Shown here: positions 41,623-50,665 of the stretch, piece after piece
How positions within the stretch are numbered: position 1 is the stretch's first letter
Layout: each line of letters starts with the position of its first letter
From: Bacteroidaceae bacterium
GTDB taxonomy: Bacteria > Bacteroidota > Bacteroidia > Bacteroidales > Bacteroidaceae
Reading direction: 5' to 3'
Length of the DNA stretch: 53,991 nt
NCBI GenBank assembly: GCA_017617575.1
Contig: JAFZVY010000081.1
Coordinates: forward strand, 1-53,991
Notes under the pieces: model-generated
The model's input: the letters and a program-made list of their open reading frames with translations, nothing else
What the model was told of the DNA's origin: nothing
The model's database searches: none
Made by a program: the position numbers and the translations under genes

Positions 41623-43343
41623 ACGTTCATGCCTTTTAACGCGTTCAACAAGAATAAGACGTTATATAGTTCTTCTGAATACCAAAGACGAGAGAAATAC
41701 AAGCCTATTGGCTCACGCTCATAAAGAGTGCCTTCCTTGTGTCGCCTATAGAGATATTCCCATCCACGATTCTTTGCGTCTTCATATTTATCTGGGAAAT
41801 GAGCCAAGGCTGCAAGTGCACGACTCGTGAAGGTAACCTTCGACTTAACGTCCTTGTTGCCTCCCCATCCTCCGTCATCATTCTGGGTACGGATTATGAA
41901 GTCTATCTGAGATTGTGCCAACTTTGTTGCCGCAGGATGATGGGCAGACATCAAGTAATCAATAGCCGTGGCTGTACCATATACAGGTGCCTTTTCATCT
42001 GTTGCATCTTGGTCGCCAAACCACAAAGGAACCCATCCGCTTGCTTCGTTGCCATTGTCATTTTCTATGGTATCTTCCATCCACGCAAGCATCCTGTCCA
42101 AGTTCTTCTGAACGTCAGTTTTCAACTTACCTTCCAAACAAGGCAACCAAAGTCCCATGGCAAGTATGGCGTGAGCCGTTATGTCTGGTGTGCTTCGGTC
42201 AAAAGGTAATTTACCCCATCCCTTGCAGAATGTAGGCATTCCTCCGTCGTTATTCTGTAATTGCATCAACCATTTCAAGCCGTTTTCAACTTCGTGACTA
42301 CTCTTGCCTTGTGTAAGATGATAGAGGGCTACTAACGCACCACTCGTATCGTCACCATCAGGAACAGAGCCGCTCAAATCGCTCCATCCCCATCCTCCGG
42401 GTACGGCAGACGTGAATGGATGAACAAATGTTGTTGCGTTTCCCTTTACAATATTAGCGAGACCTTCCACATCAACAATGCCATTATGAGGCAAGACCTT
42501 AGATGCAAGGCTCGTCAACCATCCAGAAAGGTTTGTGTCAATAGGCCAAGAACCATCCTCTCGAACCGTATCAACAAGGAACTGGGCACAACGTTGTGTC
42601 ACCTCATGTTCACGGAAAGAACCTTCTGCCAAACACATGCTAACGAAAGCAGTAAGAGGAGCAGCCTCAAGGAATCCGCCATCCACAGGTTGCATACGAC
42701 GTAACACACGCATGGCCTTTGGAACAAAGAGTTTGCGTATAGGTGTCAAAAGTCCTCCCTTCTTGTGCATCTGGCATATACCAATGGCAATAAGTGCAGG
42801 AATGGCATAGCTCACCACTGGAAGGTTGAGATAGCGGAATAGACGCTGAGGCAAAGTGGCAAGCTCAAACGGAAATGGAGGAATCTTCTTCCAATCCTTT
42901 ACGACACCTGCCAAGGCACACATCATAAGGATAGGAACAGAGAAAGTGAGGTCGCGACCATAATAGCGAAGCACACCTTTAGTGAGTGCCTCCTCACTGT
43001 CACCTCCAAACTGTCTATTGAGGTATTGCCTCGATTCCTGTGGTGCTTGTCCCACGGCATATAGTGAGACATAGGTAAGCAAGGTAGCTGTCATGTTTGA
43101 CGGACTCTCCACGCTATCGCCCCAAGAGCCATCAGGCTTCATGGCTCCTTGCAACCAACGCACTCCTGCTTGGATATGTGTTGCATATTTATCTGCATCT
43201 ATTCGTTGAAGGGCAAACACACTAACAGCCGTAGAGATGGCACTACTCGAAAGTGAGCCTCTCCACAGGCCATCCTCGGAGCGCCTCTTCATGAGGTACT
43301 CCATGGCGTCTGTCTGTATTTCCTTCAACTGTTCTGTTTTCAT
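41619..43343 (-). CDS. Squalene-hopene-cyclase-like class II terpene cyclase
   Basis: A 574-residue protein of the squalene-hopene cyclase superfamily. The class II acid motif DXDD is present as DGDD at 329-332 (VPDGDDTSG). QW-type repeats include GSWGD (72-76), DGSWPID (263-269), GGWGWS (316-321), DGGMP and GGWGG (491-495). The FPFELATLPQRLFRYLNLPVVSYAIPALIAIGI stretch (158-188) matches the membrane-channel region of bacterial cyclases. It is slightly shorter than the 620-700 residues of characterised hopene cyclases and has no signal peptide. The product cannot be told from the sequence; the polyprenyl synthase gene nearby suggests the substrate is made within the operon. Confidence 0.8.
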   Translation of the reverse strand: MKTEQLKEIQTDAMEYLMKRRSEDGLWRGSLSSSAISTAVSVFALQRIDADKYATHIQAGVRWLQGAMKPDGSWGDSVESPSNMTATLLTYVSLYAVGQAPQESRQYLNRQFGGDSEEALTKGVLRYYGRDLTFSVPILMMCALAGVVKDWKKIPPFPFELATLPQRLFRYLNLPVVSYAIPALIAIGICQMHKKGGLLTPIRKLFVPKAMRVLRRMQPVDGGFLEAAPLTAFVSMCLAEGSFREHEVTQRCAQFLVDTVREDGSWPIDTNLSGWLTSLASKVLPHNGIVDVEGLANIVKGNATTFVHPFTSAVPGGWGWSDLSGSVPDGDDTSGALVALYHLTQGKSSHEVENGLKWLMQLQNNDGGMPTFCKGWGKLPFDRSTPDITAHAILAMGLWLPCLEGKLKTDVQKNLDRMLAWMEDTIENDNGNEASGWVPLWFGDQDATDEKAPVYGTATAIDYLMSAHHPAATKLAQSQIDFIIRTQNDDGGWGGNKDVKSKVTFTSRALAALAHFPDKYEDAKNRGWEYLYRRHKEGTLYEREPIGLYFSRLWYSEELYNVLFLLNALKGMNV

Positions 43344-43406
43344 TAGTGTTCCTCCTTCTTACACAGCATGGGCAAGACTTGCTCCATGCCTGTTTAGTTA
43401 GTTGGT

Positions 43407-44069
43407 CTATATTGTTCCTAATGCCAATAATCCATAAAAGACGTATTCCACATCGCTATATTCATCATACAAGGTAGGAGCAAATCCTCCGTTGTCCAAC
43501 CAATGGGCTTGAATGAAAGATGAGGCATCTTTTACTTCCGCTCCTATGAGACGGAGGGTGAATAAAGCCACAGACGTACTCAACAAGTCAGGAACGGTAG
43601 CCAAGTCGCTTGCATAGAATCCTCCTGTCTCATCTTGACGCTGGCGAATCCACTCCACACACATGGCATCAGGTTGTTTGCCCATCTGGTGCATCATAGC
43701 CACGATACAACACACAGCATTTGTGGTTACTGCCTTGGGCATATCTATGTTTATCTCCTTTGGACGTGACATCCTCATTTCTTGTTCAAGGAATTCAAAG
43801 AAACGCCCATAGATTGTATCTCTATTCCTACTCTCCTGTACCGTGAGATGGATAGGCATACGTATTAGTTTGCTGGGACTGAATACGGCTTCAAGCACAT
43901 CGCCAAACTGCTTATAGTAAGCATCCTCTGCACCTCCAGCATTCATATAGCCATGTGCCGTCTTTTGCGAGGCAACAAATGACCGTAATGCCTGTTGCGC
44001 ATCAGGAGACATTCGTTTCCATCCCTTACGCAAGGTACGATATACTATATATAGTAATGGCGTCTTCAT
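43407..44069 (-). CDS. Small prenyltransferase/squalene-oxidase-repeat protein
   Basis: A 220-residue protein with two recognisable units of the alpha/alpha-barrel repeat: IRQRQDETGGFYAS .. STSVALFTLRLIG and HWLDNGGFAP .. SDVEYVFYGLLALG. The DVEYVFYGLLAL end is like the beta subunits of protein prenyltransferases. It is much too short to be a full cyclase and has no DXDD, so it may be a partner subunit of the cyclase encoded next to it. It overlaps the polyprenyl synthetase gene by 4 bp. Confidence 0.6.
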   Translation of the reverse strand: MKTPLLYIVYRTLRKGWKRMSPDAQQALRSFVASQKTAHGYMNAGGAEDAYYKQFGDVLEAVFSPSKLIRMPIHLTVQESRNRDTIYGRFFEFLEQEMRMSRPKEINIDMPKAVTTNAVCCIVAMMHQMGKQPDAMCVEWIRQRQDETGGFYASDLATVPDLLSTSVALFTLRLIGAEVKDASSFIQAHWLDNGGFAPTLYDEYSDVEYVFYGLLALGTI

Positions 44070-45541
44070 CCCAATATCTTTTCTGTCACCTGATAAAGCA
44101 GGCGTTTAAGTTCCATTTCGTCCAAACCATTAAGCGCATCAAGGGCTTGCTGATGATATTGGTCTGTCAATCTCTGAAGCTCTGTCTTTACATCTTCCTG
44201 ACTCCATGAAGGATGCTCCGTCCTCAAAGCCAGCACAGCAGAAGGACGACATGCAAGTTCGTTGTCCTGAACAAAATCGTCCAAGTCATCCTTCAACTGA
44301 TATGCAATACCCAAGGCTTCAGAATAATCTTTGAGCATAGGGCGAAGGTGTGCAAAATTGCCTGTACAACTCAAGCCAAGCATCAACGATACCTCAAATG
44401 CTGGTACGGTCTTATTGCGGAAGATATTCATCACAAAGTCTAACGTGACTGGTGACTTATCCCACATAAGTTCCTCACCTTGCCCACGGCACAACCTAAT
44501 ATGTGCATCTGCTATAAGGCGAAGTAACTCAGGATTGTTACTCTGAGCCAAGATACGATAGCCTTGTCCTAACAATGCATCACCTACATTTATGGCAAAA
44601 GCATCACCATATAACGCGTTGACGGTAGGCTTACCATAGCGAGTACCATCCTTGTCCTCCACATCATCATGAATAAGTGAAGCCTTGTGGAAACATTCCA
44701 CGGCTACGGCAGCACGATGTACGTCAATAGGCATCTCAGTCTTGCCTGTCAAGGCTTGCCATACGGCAGACAATAGGAAAGGGCGCCAACGCTTGCCCTC
44801 ACCACTCATCCAGTCAAGGCATATCTTCTGAGTAGAGTCCGTGGCTGGAAGCATGAGTTGTTCCAATTCCTGACGAGAGAACCAACGGTTCACCTGTTCC
44901 TGTATTGCCTCATGGTCAAGTAAGTGGGAAGTGGCTTCTTCATTCAAAAGAGACAGCATCTCCTCCACGTAATCCACATCCACATGAGTGTCACGACACC
45001 CAGAGTCATTCAAGGCTATTGCCAACCCCGGAACGGCATGACGCACAAGAAGGGGAAAGGCTTTCTCCAGAGAATCAAGACAGCTAACACCTATAACGGC
45101 ATCAACCACATTATTCTCTATGAGTTCAATAACCTGTGTGAATCCTTCTGCCACAATGCTTAAACCTCCAAGTTGCTCTGCCTTGTCTTGCAGATTAGGG
45201 ATGTGACAACGACCGCAACGATGGCAAAGTAGGCCATACTCATCAAATTCTGCTTGACACTCGCCATATCGACTGAGACATTTTGGTAACATCAGCAATC
45301 GACGTTCATAAGGAATACCAGCAACAACAGGCAACCATACTTGATTGTGAATCTCTACCATCAACCAAGGACGCATGTCCACACAGTCCTCATGGTCGCT
45401 AATAAACGTATCTGCCAGTTGCTCCAACTGTTTGAGCGAAACAGGCGGACACAACTGTTGCATCTGCACAAAAGCCCTTAGTGCCTTGCGCAAATGCATA
45501 CGTTGCTCCAACGTCGATGGTATGACATACTGTTTGCTCAT
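44066..45541 (-). CDS. DUF116 - polyprenyl synthetase fusion
   Basis: A 491-residue fusion. The N-terminal part is a DUF116-type domain: cysteines at 88, 95, 106, 109, 112 and 154 (CHRCGRCHIPN; VIGVSCLDS), likely holding an iron-sulfur cluster. The C-terminal part (about 235-491) is an isoprenyl diphosphate synthase: GKRWRP (249-254), first Asp motif DDVED (292-296) in FHKASLIHDDVEDKDG, GDALLGQ, and second Asp motif DDLDD (418-422). All catalytic residues are present, so it should extend allylic diphosphates; the chain length is not clear. Fusing a probable Fe-S domain to a prenyl synthase is unusual and suggests redox control or a coupled step. Confidence 0.85.
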   Translation of the reverse strand: MSKQYVIPSTLEQRMHLRKALRAFVQMQQLCPPVSLKQLEQLADTFISDHEDCVDMRPWLMVEIHNQVWLPVVAGIPYERRLLMLPKCLSRYGECQAEFDEYGLLCHRCGRCHIPNLQDKAEQLGGLSIVAEGFTQVIELIENNVVDAVIGVSCLDSLEKAFPLLVRHAVPGLAIALNDSGCRDTHVDVDYVEEMLSLLNEEATSHLLDHEAIQEQVNRWFSRQELEQLMLPATDSTQKICLDWMSGEGKRWRPFLLSAVWQALTGKTEMPIDVHRAAVAVECFHKASLIHDDVEDKDGTRYGKPTVNALYGDAFAINVGDALLGQGYRILAQSNNPELLRLIADAHIRLCRGQGEELMWDKSPVTLDFVMNIFRNKTVPAFEVSLMLGLSCTGNFAHLRPMLKDYSEALGIAYQLKDDLDDFVQDNELACRPSAVLALRTEHPSWSQEDVKTELQRLTDQYHQQALDALNGLDEMELKRLLYQVTEKILG

Positions 45542-45627
45542 TATTACTTAATTTAACTTTGTCTCAAATTCATGCTTCCGTGAAGTGCATAAATCTGAAA
45601 CTATACATTTGACATTCCAAAATGTCT

Positions 45628-46839
45628 CTACCCATAAGCACCAAAACCGAAGAAGTAATTTCGTTTGAGCCACCTATAAGGACGGCTCTGTTCTGGAATA
45701 AGATTTGTGTTCATGTTGTGGCTTGGGATGCTTGTCATCCTTGCATATTCTTCCATTGCCGTGCCACGGGTAGTAGTTTCCTTGGCGTCATATTCTTTTA
45801 TTATCTCAGCCATCTGTTGCGGATTATCCATTATGATGCACCCTCGTGTGCTCTGGGCTATCCTGTGTCTCATATCTGTCAGGAACTTAGACTTTGCATA
45901 TAGTTCCGTCATATTGCTTGCATCCGAATTGATGAAGTCCGTTGCCATCTGAATGACTGGACAGAACTCAATGGCGCCTGAAGGGGAGATGTGATGACTC
46001 ATTCCTGTTGCTCCCGGACATATTGCCCTTCCTTCTTCGTCCCAATAGACATCTATAAGTGCCACTGGGGCATTCATGCGCTCATGTACGAGGAACTGTC
46101 TAAGACCTTGTATCTGTTCCTGACTCAACGCTTGCTCTGGATGTGCATTTGCTCCAACAGGACGATAGATGTAGTACCATAGGTATGCTGCACCTTCACG
46201 AGCTACTCGTTCTATGTGTTGACGACTTACCAATTCGTCGTAATTGTTCTTGCAAATACTTGCTGCCACGCCAAAGATAAGTCCTGCCTTCCTACAGGCT
46301 CGTACACCACGAAGTGTACGTTGGAACACCTCATTAGCCTGCCGTCTTCGGTCACTCTCCTGTTCCAAGCCCTCAATGCTGATGAGTGGAGTCACATTAC
46401 CAGCCTTGCGAAGTTGGAAGGCAATGTCCTCGGTAAGTAGAGTGCCATTGGTAAACAACTGGAAGTAGCAATCGCTATGCTTCTGGAATATACTCAGAAG
46501 TCCCTTGTACATCAAGGGCTCGCCACCCAGTATTCCGAAAAACTTGGAACCATGCCGTTTACTCTCCCGAATGATACCGTCAATCTGCTCTATCGTGAGA
46601 CTTTTCCGTCCTCCTTGGCTCACCCAGCATCCGCTACAGGCAAGATTGCATGTCTCCGTTACGGAAATCATATTGAAGGCTGGAAAGAAAGGTTCACCTC
46701 GCTTCTGGCGTTTCTCGAAGTGGTGCATATTCCACAAATTAGGCAGGCAGAAGTTCCAACAAAACTTCCACAACAGCCTGATTGGTGTCTGTCTGAACAC
46801 CCTCCAGCATAGTTTTACCAATGAGGTATATTCCTTCAT
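45628..46839 (-). CDS. Radical SAM enzyme of the terpenoid/redox operon
   Basis: A 403-residue radical SAM protein. The cluster motif CNLACSGC (Cys64, 68, 71) follows FNMISVTETCN, and the GGEPLM block contacts SAM. The C-terminal part has CPGATG and FCPVI, and a lone Cys near 350, a limited auxiliary-cluster pattern. The gene lies between a polyferredoxin gene (9 bp) and the DUF116-prenyl synthetase gene (86 bp). In hopanoid pathways a radical SAM enzyme (HpnH) attaches an adenosyl group to the terpene; a similar modification is possible here but family membership is not shown. Confidence 0.8.
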   Translation of the reverse strand: MKEYTSLVKLCWRVFRQTPIRLLWKFCWNFCLPNLWNMHHFEKRQKRGEPFFPAFNMISVTETCNLACSGCWVSQGGRKSLTIEQIDGIIRESKRHGSKFFGILGGEPLMYKGLLSIFQKHSDCYFQLFTNGTLLTEDIAFQLRKAGNVTPLISIEGLEQESDRRRQANEVFQRTLRGVRACRKAGLIFGVAASICKNNYDELVSRQHIERVAREGAAYLWYYIYRPVGANAHPEQALSQEQIQGLRQFLVHERMNAPVALIDVYWDEEGRAICPGATGMSHHISPSGAIEFCPVIQMATDFINSDASNMTELYAKSKFLTDMRHRIAQSTRGCIIMDNPQQMAEIIKEYDAKETTTRGTAMEEYARMTSIPSHNMNTNLIPEQSRPYRWLKRNYFFGFGAYG

Positions 46840-46848
46840 ATTCTATTT

Positions 46849-47535
46849 CTACTCTCTGATTAGTCTAATCTTTCTTGATGCAAGTTTCTCGCGAAGCGTC
46901 TTGGCATATAGCTCCTTTGAGTCCAGCTTGATGGCACTCTCCTGCACGCTTTCCCCACCGTTGATGGGACTACGGTCATACTTAGGGAATATGATAGCAC
47001 TTGCAGGACATGTGCGGGCACAGGCAGGACAGTTGTTCTTGCAATTATGAGGGTGAACGACACGAATGCGCTCGTCCACCATCTCATACACACCAAATGG
47101 GCAGAACTCCAGGCACTTCCCACATTCGGCACATACATCCTTGTCAAGCGTTGGGAACCAAGCATCATCACCCAGTCGCTTAGGCATGGTTTCCATCTGT
47201 GCCATCCATGCCTCAGAATCTTCCGCGCTTACATCAACTGGCTGTACGCCCAATTCTTTCAGCACATCTTCTGCCGAACGCCCACGGATGCTCAAGGACT
47301 TCACGTCATCCTCACCTGCAAAAGCCATAAGGCTCTTCACAGCCCTTGGGTGGCACGCCACAATGGTAGTGGCAGCTATATTATGTATTTCCTCTGACTT
47401 GTTCTCACACAACTCACAAAGGTCGCTTACGAGCGTTACCTCCATTCCTGCCTTTTGTGCCGCAACAGCCACCTTGGCAACCTCGGCACGGTCAATGAAT
47501 GTTCGTGATGAACAAGCACATATTGTTATCTTCAT
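46849..47535 (-). CDS. Cysteine-rich protein with two 4Fe-4S sites
   Basis: A 228-residue cytoplasmic protein. The N-terminal half has a CACSSRTF start, LCELCENK and VACHPRAVKSL, a Rossmann-like pattern recalling HdrA-type proteins. The C-terminal half carries CAECGKCLEFCP and CKNNCPACARTCP, two [4Fe-4S] sites. It is the first gene after the two-component system (10 bp gap) and may deliver electrons to the radical SAM enzyme 9 bp after it. Confidence 0.75.
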   Translation of the reverse strand: MKITICACSSRTFIDRAEVAKVAVAAQKAGMEVTLVSDLCELCENKSEEIHNIAATTIVACHPRAVKSLMAFAGEDDVKSLSIRGRSAEDVLKELGVQPVDVSAEDSEAWMAQMETMPKRLGDDAWFPTLDKDVCAECGKCLEFCPFGVYEMVDERIRVVHPHNCKNNCPACARTCPASAIIFPKYDRSPINGGESVQESAIKLDSKELYAKTLREKLASRKIRLIRE

Positions 47536-47545
47536 TTCAATTACA

Positions 47546-48304
47546 TTAGTTAGTTGTCATCCAGTTCTTAAATTCTGCCGCCTTGTTCTTGCTTACAAAT
47601 AATGGCTCTGGCAATTCAATTGGCATGTTTACAAGGAGACGGCTGTCAAACCATACGACAATATCCTTGACACAATCGCGAGCCACTATATATTGCTTGT
47701 TGGCACGGAAGAATCGAGATGGATTCAATCCCACTATGATAGAGTCAAGTGAGCGGTTGTAGAGCATCATCTGTCCCGACTTGGTGTAAATCTGTGTCTT
47801 GCGGTCGGTACTGTAGATGCAAGCCACATCGTCCATGCTTACAGGTACGAGCCTGTCTTTTACAGGCACGAGCAACGATGACGTATATTCAGAGGTGTTG
47901 GTTGGTTTCATCTTCATCATTCTCTGAAGATAATCCATCACGTCGTTACTTGTCCACCTCTTGAACTTGTCAAGCGCACGCTCCAACTCAGACGTCTTTA
48001 TCGGCTTGAGCAAATAGTCGATACTATTGACCGTAAAGGCTTCAAGTGCATACTGGTCGTATGCCGTTGTGAACACAATCGGAACGGTAACGTCTATCTC
48101 TTGGAAGAGAGTGAAGGCAGAGCCATCGCTCAGATGGATGTCCATAAAGATAAGGTCTGGTGCAGGATTACTGCTCAGCCACCTCACGGTTTGCTGGACA
48201 CTCTCCAACACCTTCAGCACCTCTATCTCGCCATCTATCTCCTGCAACATGGCTATGAGATTCTCGCTTGCCGCCGTCTCGTCTTCTATAATCAATACTT
48301 TCAT
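47546..48304 (-). CDS. LytTR-family response regulator
   Basis: A 252-residue regulator: receiver domain with Asp55 (FMDIHLSD), Thr79 and Lys100 (LLKPIK), then a LytTR DNA-binding domain (about 145-250; VPVSMDDVACIYSTDRKTQIYTKSG, FFRANKQYIVA). It starts 5 bp after the sensor kinase gene and ends 10 bp before the first gene of the long operon. A pair at the head of the operon it controls is a common arrangement for autoregulation. Confidence 0.9.
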   Translation of the reverse strand: MKVLIIEDETAASENLIAMLQEIDGEIEVLKVLESVQQTVRWLSSNPAPDLIFMDIHLSDGSAFTLFQEIDVTVPIVFTTAYDQYALEAFTVNSIDYLLKPIKTSELERALDKFKRWTSNDVMDYLQRMMKMKPTNTSEYTSSLLVPVKDRLVPVSMDDVACIYSTDRKTQIYTKSGQMMLYNRSLDSIIVGLNPSRFFRANKQYIVARDCVKDIVVWFDSRLLVNMPIELPEPLFVSKNKAAEFKNWMTTN

Positions 48305-48309
48305 TCTAT

Positions 48310-49314
48310 CTATCCTAATGGCAAAATAACTTTGAATTCCTTTTCCGTACGCTCAACCCTTATCTTCTTGTCCATAAGCAGGGTAAAACGCTTCTCGAGA
48401 TTATCCAGTCCTGTACCATGTGTCTCTGGCTTGTACTGCTTTGGGTACAAAGGATTGACGACCATAAGTTCCTTGTCGTCGTTCATCAAGATATTGACCG
48501 TCATCCTATGCTCGCTGTCTATCATATTGTGTACAGTCACATTCTCAATAAGCGGAAGAAGTGCCAAGACAGGAATGGACAGGTTCATGCAGTCGTCCGG
48601 AACATCAATATGTACATCCAGCTTACCTGCATACCTTACCTCCATGACCTCGCAGAAGGAACGTGCAAAGTCCAGTTCCTCCTCCAAGGGAACAAGTCCC
48701 TTGCGCTCGCTCTGAAGGATATAACGGAATATGTCGCTCAGATGGTCTATATAACAGATGGTCAACTTATCATCCTTCTTTCGCACCAAGCTACTTATTC
48801 CTCCTAACGAGTTAAAGAAGAAATGTGGATTTATCTGATTGGTCAAAGCCGTACAACGACTTTGCAAACTCTCTATCTTCAACGTCTGAAGCTCCTTCTC
48901 CTTCTTCTGATGGATGATGCTAAGATAATTGGTAAAGCCAAGCAACATTCCCATCATACCCATGACGAAGAACTGGAACGTAAGGATGATAGGCCTAAAG
49001 TCGAACTCCGAGCAGATAAGAGCCGTGATGCCCTTGTACATGCCGTATGCCACGATAGTCAGTCCCACATTAGGAAGAATACGCCCCATCAACTGAGTAC
49101 TCTTCATCCATTTCTGGTTGACAAACAACAAACTTGCAGAGAATAGCCAGAACAACAAGAAGCGTATAAGCATATTGTCAATGTAGCATCCGCGTGACTC
49201 TACAGGCACGCAGTCCCAGTCCCAACTTATGAAGAGCAAGTTAGGATAACTGACAAATACGGTACACACCAAGCTTGCCAGCAACATCTTACTTATAGAC
49301 TTGTTATATTTCAT
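48310..49314 (-). CDS. LytS-type sensor histidine kinase
   Basis: A 334-residue inner-membrane kinase when started at MKYNKS (an ATG at 49332 adds six residues). Four hydrophobic helices in the first 140 residues are followed by a His_kinase block NPHFFFNSLGG with the phosphoacceptor His, an N-box LIENVTVHN and a G-box GTGLDNLEKRF. It is the LytS-type cytoplasmic module with little periplasmic sensing. A membrane-embedded signal, such as quinone or lipid state, would fit, but that is inference. Confidence 0.9.
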   Translation of the reverse strand: MKYNKSISKMLLASLVCTVFVSYPNLLFISWDWDCVPVESRGCYIDNMLIRFLLFWLFSASLLFVNQKWMKSTQLMGRILPNVGLTIVAYGMYKGITALICSEFDFRPIILTFQFFVMGMMGMLLGFTNYLSIIHQKKEKELQTLKIESLQSRCTALTNQINPHFFFNSLGGISSLVRKKDDKLTICYIDHLSDIFRYILQSERKGLVPLEEELDFARSFCEVMEVRYAGKLDVHIDVPDDCMNLSIPVLALLPLIENVTVHNMIDSEHRMTVNILMNDDKELMVVNPLYPKQYKPETHGTGLDNLEKRFTLLMDKKIRVERTEKEFKVILPLG

Positions 49315-49370
49315 CCTATTATCTTTTATCATAGCAAGGCGGATTCGTCTCCACCCACTTATTTACGCTA

Positions 49371-49398
49371 CAAAATTAAGAAGAAATTTCCAAGCAAA
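49371..49398 (-). promoter_or_regulatory. Promoter of the two-component and terpenoid/redox operon
   Basis: Minus strand -7 box TAATTTTG at 49371-49378, -33 TTTG at 49395-49398, 16 bp spacer. The distance to the kinase start is about 55 bases. It is the only consensus-like promoter seen ahead of the 22 kb run, apart from possible internal ones. Confidence 0.55.
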
Positions 49399-49513
49399 CC
49401 AACATCAACGCATAAAAACGTAAAATACGCACCTAATGCCGATTTGATAGAAAGCAGGGAAATCTACGAATCATTCTTTAGTAGTATAATTTGAAAACTT
49501 AGATAATACGAGA

Positions 49514-49556
49514 ATAGGGTATGCCGAATGTCTATATGACAATTAGCATACCCTAT
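49514..49556. terminator. Hairpin after the COG0523 GTPase gene
   Basis: Perfect 11 bp arms ATAGGGTATGC (49514-49524) and GCATACCCTAT (49546-49556) with a 21-base loop. It lies 27 bp past the end of the leftward GTPase gene, before the promoter of the kinase gene. Confidence 0.65.
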
Positions 49557-49582
49557 AGTTACTGTATTAATTGGTTACTCAA

Positions 49583-50665
49583 TCACACCAATCTGTGAGT
49601 TGGGTTAGGTCGTCCAGGCTGGAGGTAGCGCCAAGCAAGTACCTCATCTGTGAACTTGCCATCAATGGCATCAACCAGCACCTTACGGATTATTTCGTCA
49701 AGATGCTCTGGAGTAGTCTCCACACGGGCATTGATGATGAGCTTCACGTTGTCGCTTGTTCCTGCCGTTCCTCTGAACTGCAATGATGACACATCGTTAG
49801 TGATGTTTGCCACGGCATATTGCTTGCCATTCTCGGCAATAACCTTGATATGGCCAACACGAAGTTTCTCGGTCTTTATTGCCTTGCAAATACCTGTCAT
49901 GATATCCTTTAGCAAGGCATCCCAATAGGCATTTTTACCTGTCAAGGCAACCGTACCGTTCAACCAACCAAGTACTGCCTCGCCATGTGCGTACTTGTCA
50001 TAGTCAATATCAAGTATCTTCGTACCTTCACCTTGACGGTTGGCAACCTCGTCAAACCATTCTTTGATGCCATTGCCGTTCAGGGTACTTACGGTCATCA
50101 CCTTTGTGTGGTGGAAGCATGCCTGAGTGTCCTTGACCAACTTAGCCGTCTCTTCCTCACTCAGCAGGTCAGTCTTGGTAATCAAGATTACCTCGCTTTC
50201 CTCCAACTGCTTGCGATATATGTAGGCTGCGTCTTCGTGAAGTCCACCGTCGCCACCATAGAGGATGGATTTAAGTCGTGCAGGGTCACTCAACACGGTA
50301 AGCGGAGATACGATGACCTCGGTATTATGGTATTTCTTTAGCGGACGTACTATAGTAGCCGTAAGGTCAGCACAACTACCGACAGGCTCTGCAAGTATAA
50401 TGTCTGCCTCCACGTTGCTACGCAATGAGTGGATGGCATCAACGAAGCCGTTGAAGTTACAACAGAAGCAACTGCCTGCCACTTCCGACACTTGAAGGTT
50501 GCTTTGCTTCAAGAGGCGGCTGTCAACAAGCTCTGGAGCCTGGTCGTTGGTGATAAGTCCGACGCGCTTGCCCTGAGCCATCAGTCTCTGAGCCACGTCC
50601 CATATAAGGGTGGTCTTTCCTGCACCAAGGAAACCGCCACAAAGGATTAGTCTTGTCTGATTCAT
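49583..50665 (-). CDS. COG0523-family (CobW/P47K) GTPase
   Basis: A 360-residue metal-chaperone-type G3E GTPase. Walker A GGFLGAGKTT (10-19), the cysteine-metal motif CFCC (66-69) in place of the usual CxCC, a Walker B-like IILAEPVGSC, and the TKTDLL base specificity motif. Family members insert or deliver metals (Zn, Co, Ni) or serve in corrinoid enzymes. The client cannot be told here. It is the upstream neighbour of an aquaglyceroporin gene (97 bp) on the same strand, so co-transcription is possible. Confidence 0.9.
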   Translation of the reverse strand: MNQTRLILCGGFLGAGKTTLIWDVAQRLMAQGKRVGLITNDQAPELVDSRLLKQSNLQVSEVAGSCFCCNFNGFVDAIHSLRSNVEADIILAEPVGSCADLTATIVRPLKKYHNTEVIVSPLTVLSDPARLKSILYGGDGGLHEDAAYIYRKQLEESEVILITKTDLLSEEETAKLVKDTQACFHHTKVMTVSTLNGNGIKEWFDEVANRQGEGTKILDIDYDKYAHGEAVLGWLNGTVALTGKNAYWDALLKDIMTGICKAIKTEKLRVGHIKVIAENGKQYAVANITNDVSSLQFRGTAGTSDNVKLIINARVETTPEHLDEIIRKVLVDAIDGKFTDEVLAWRYLQPGRPNPTHRLV

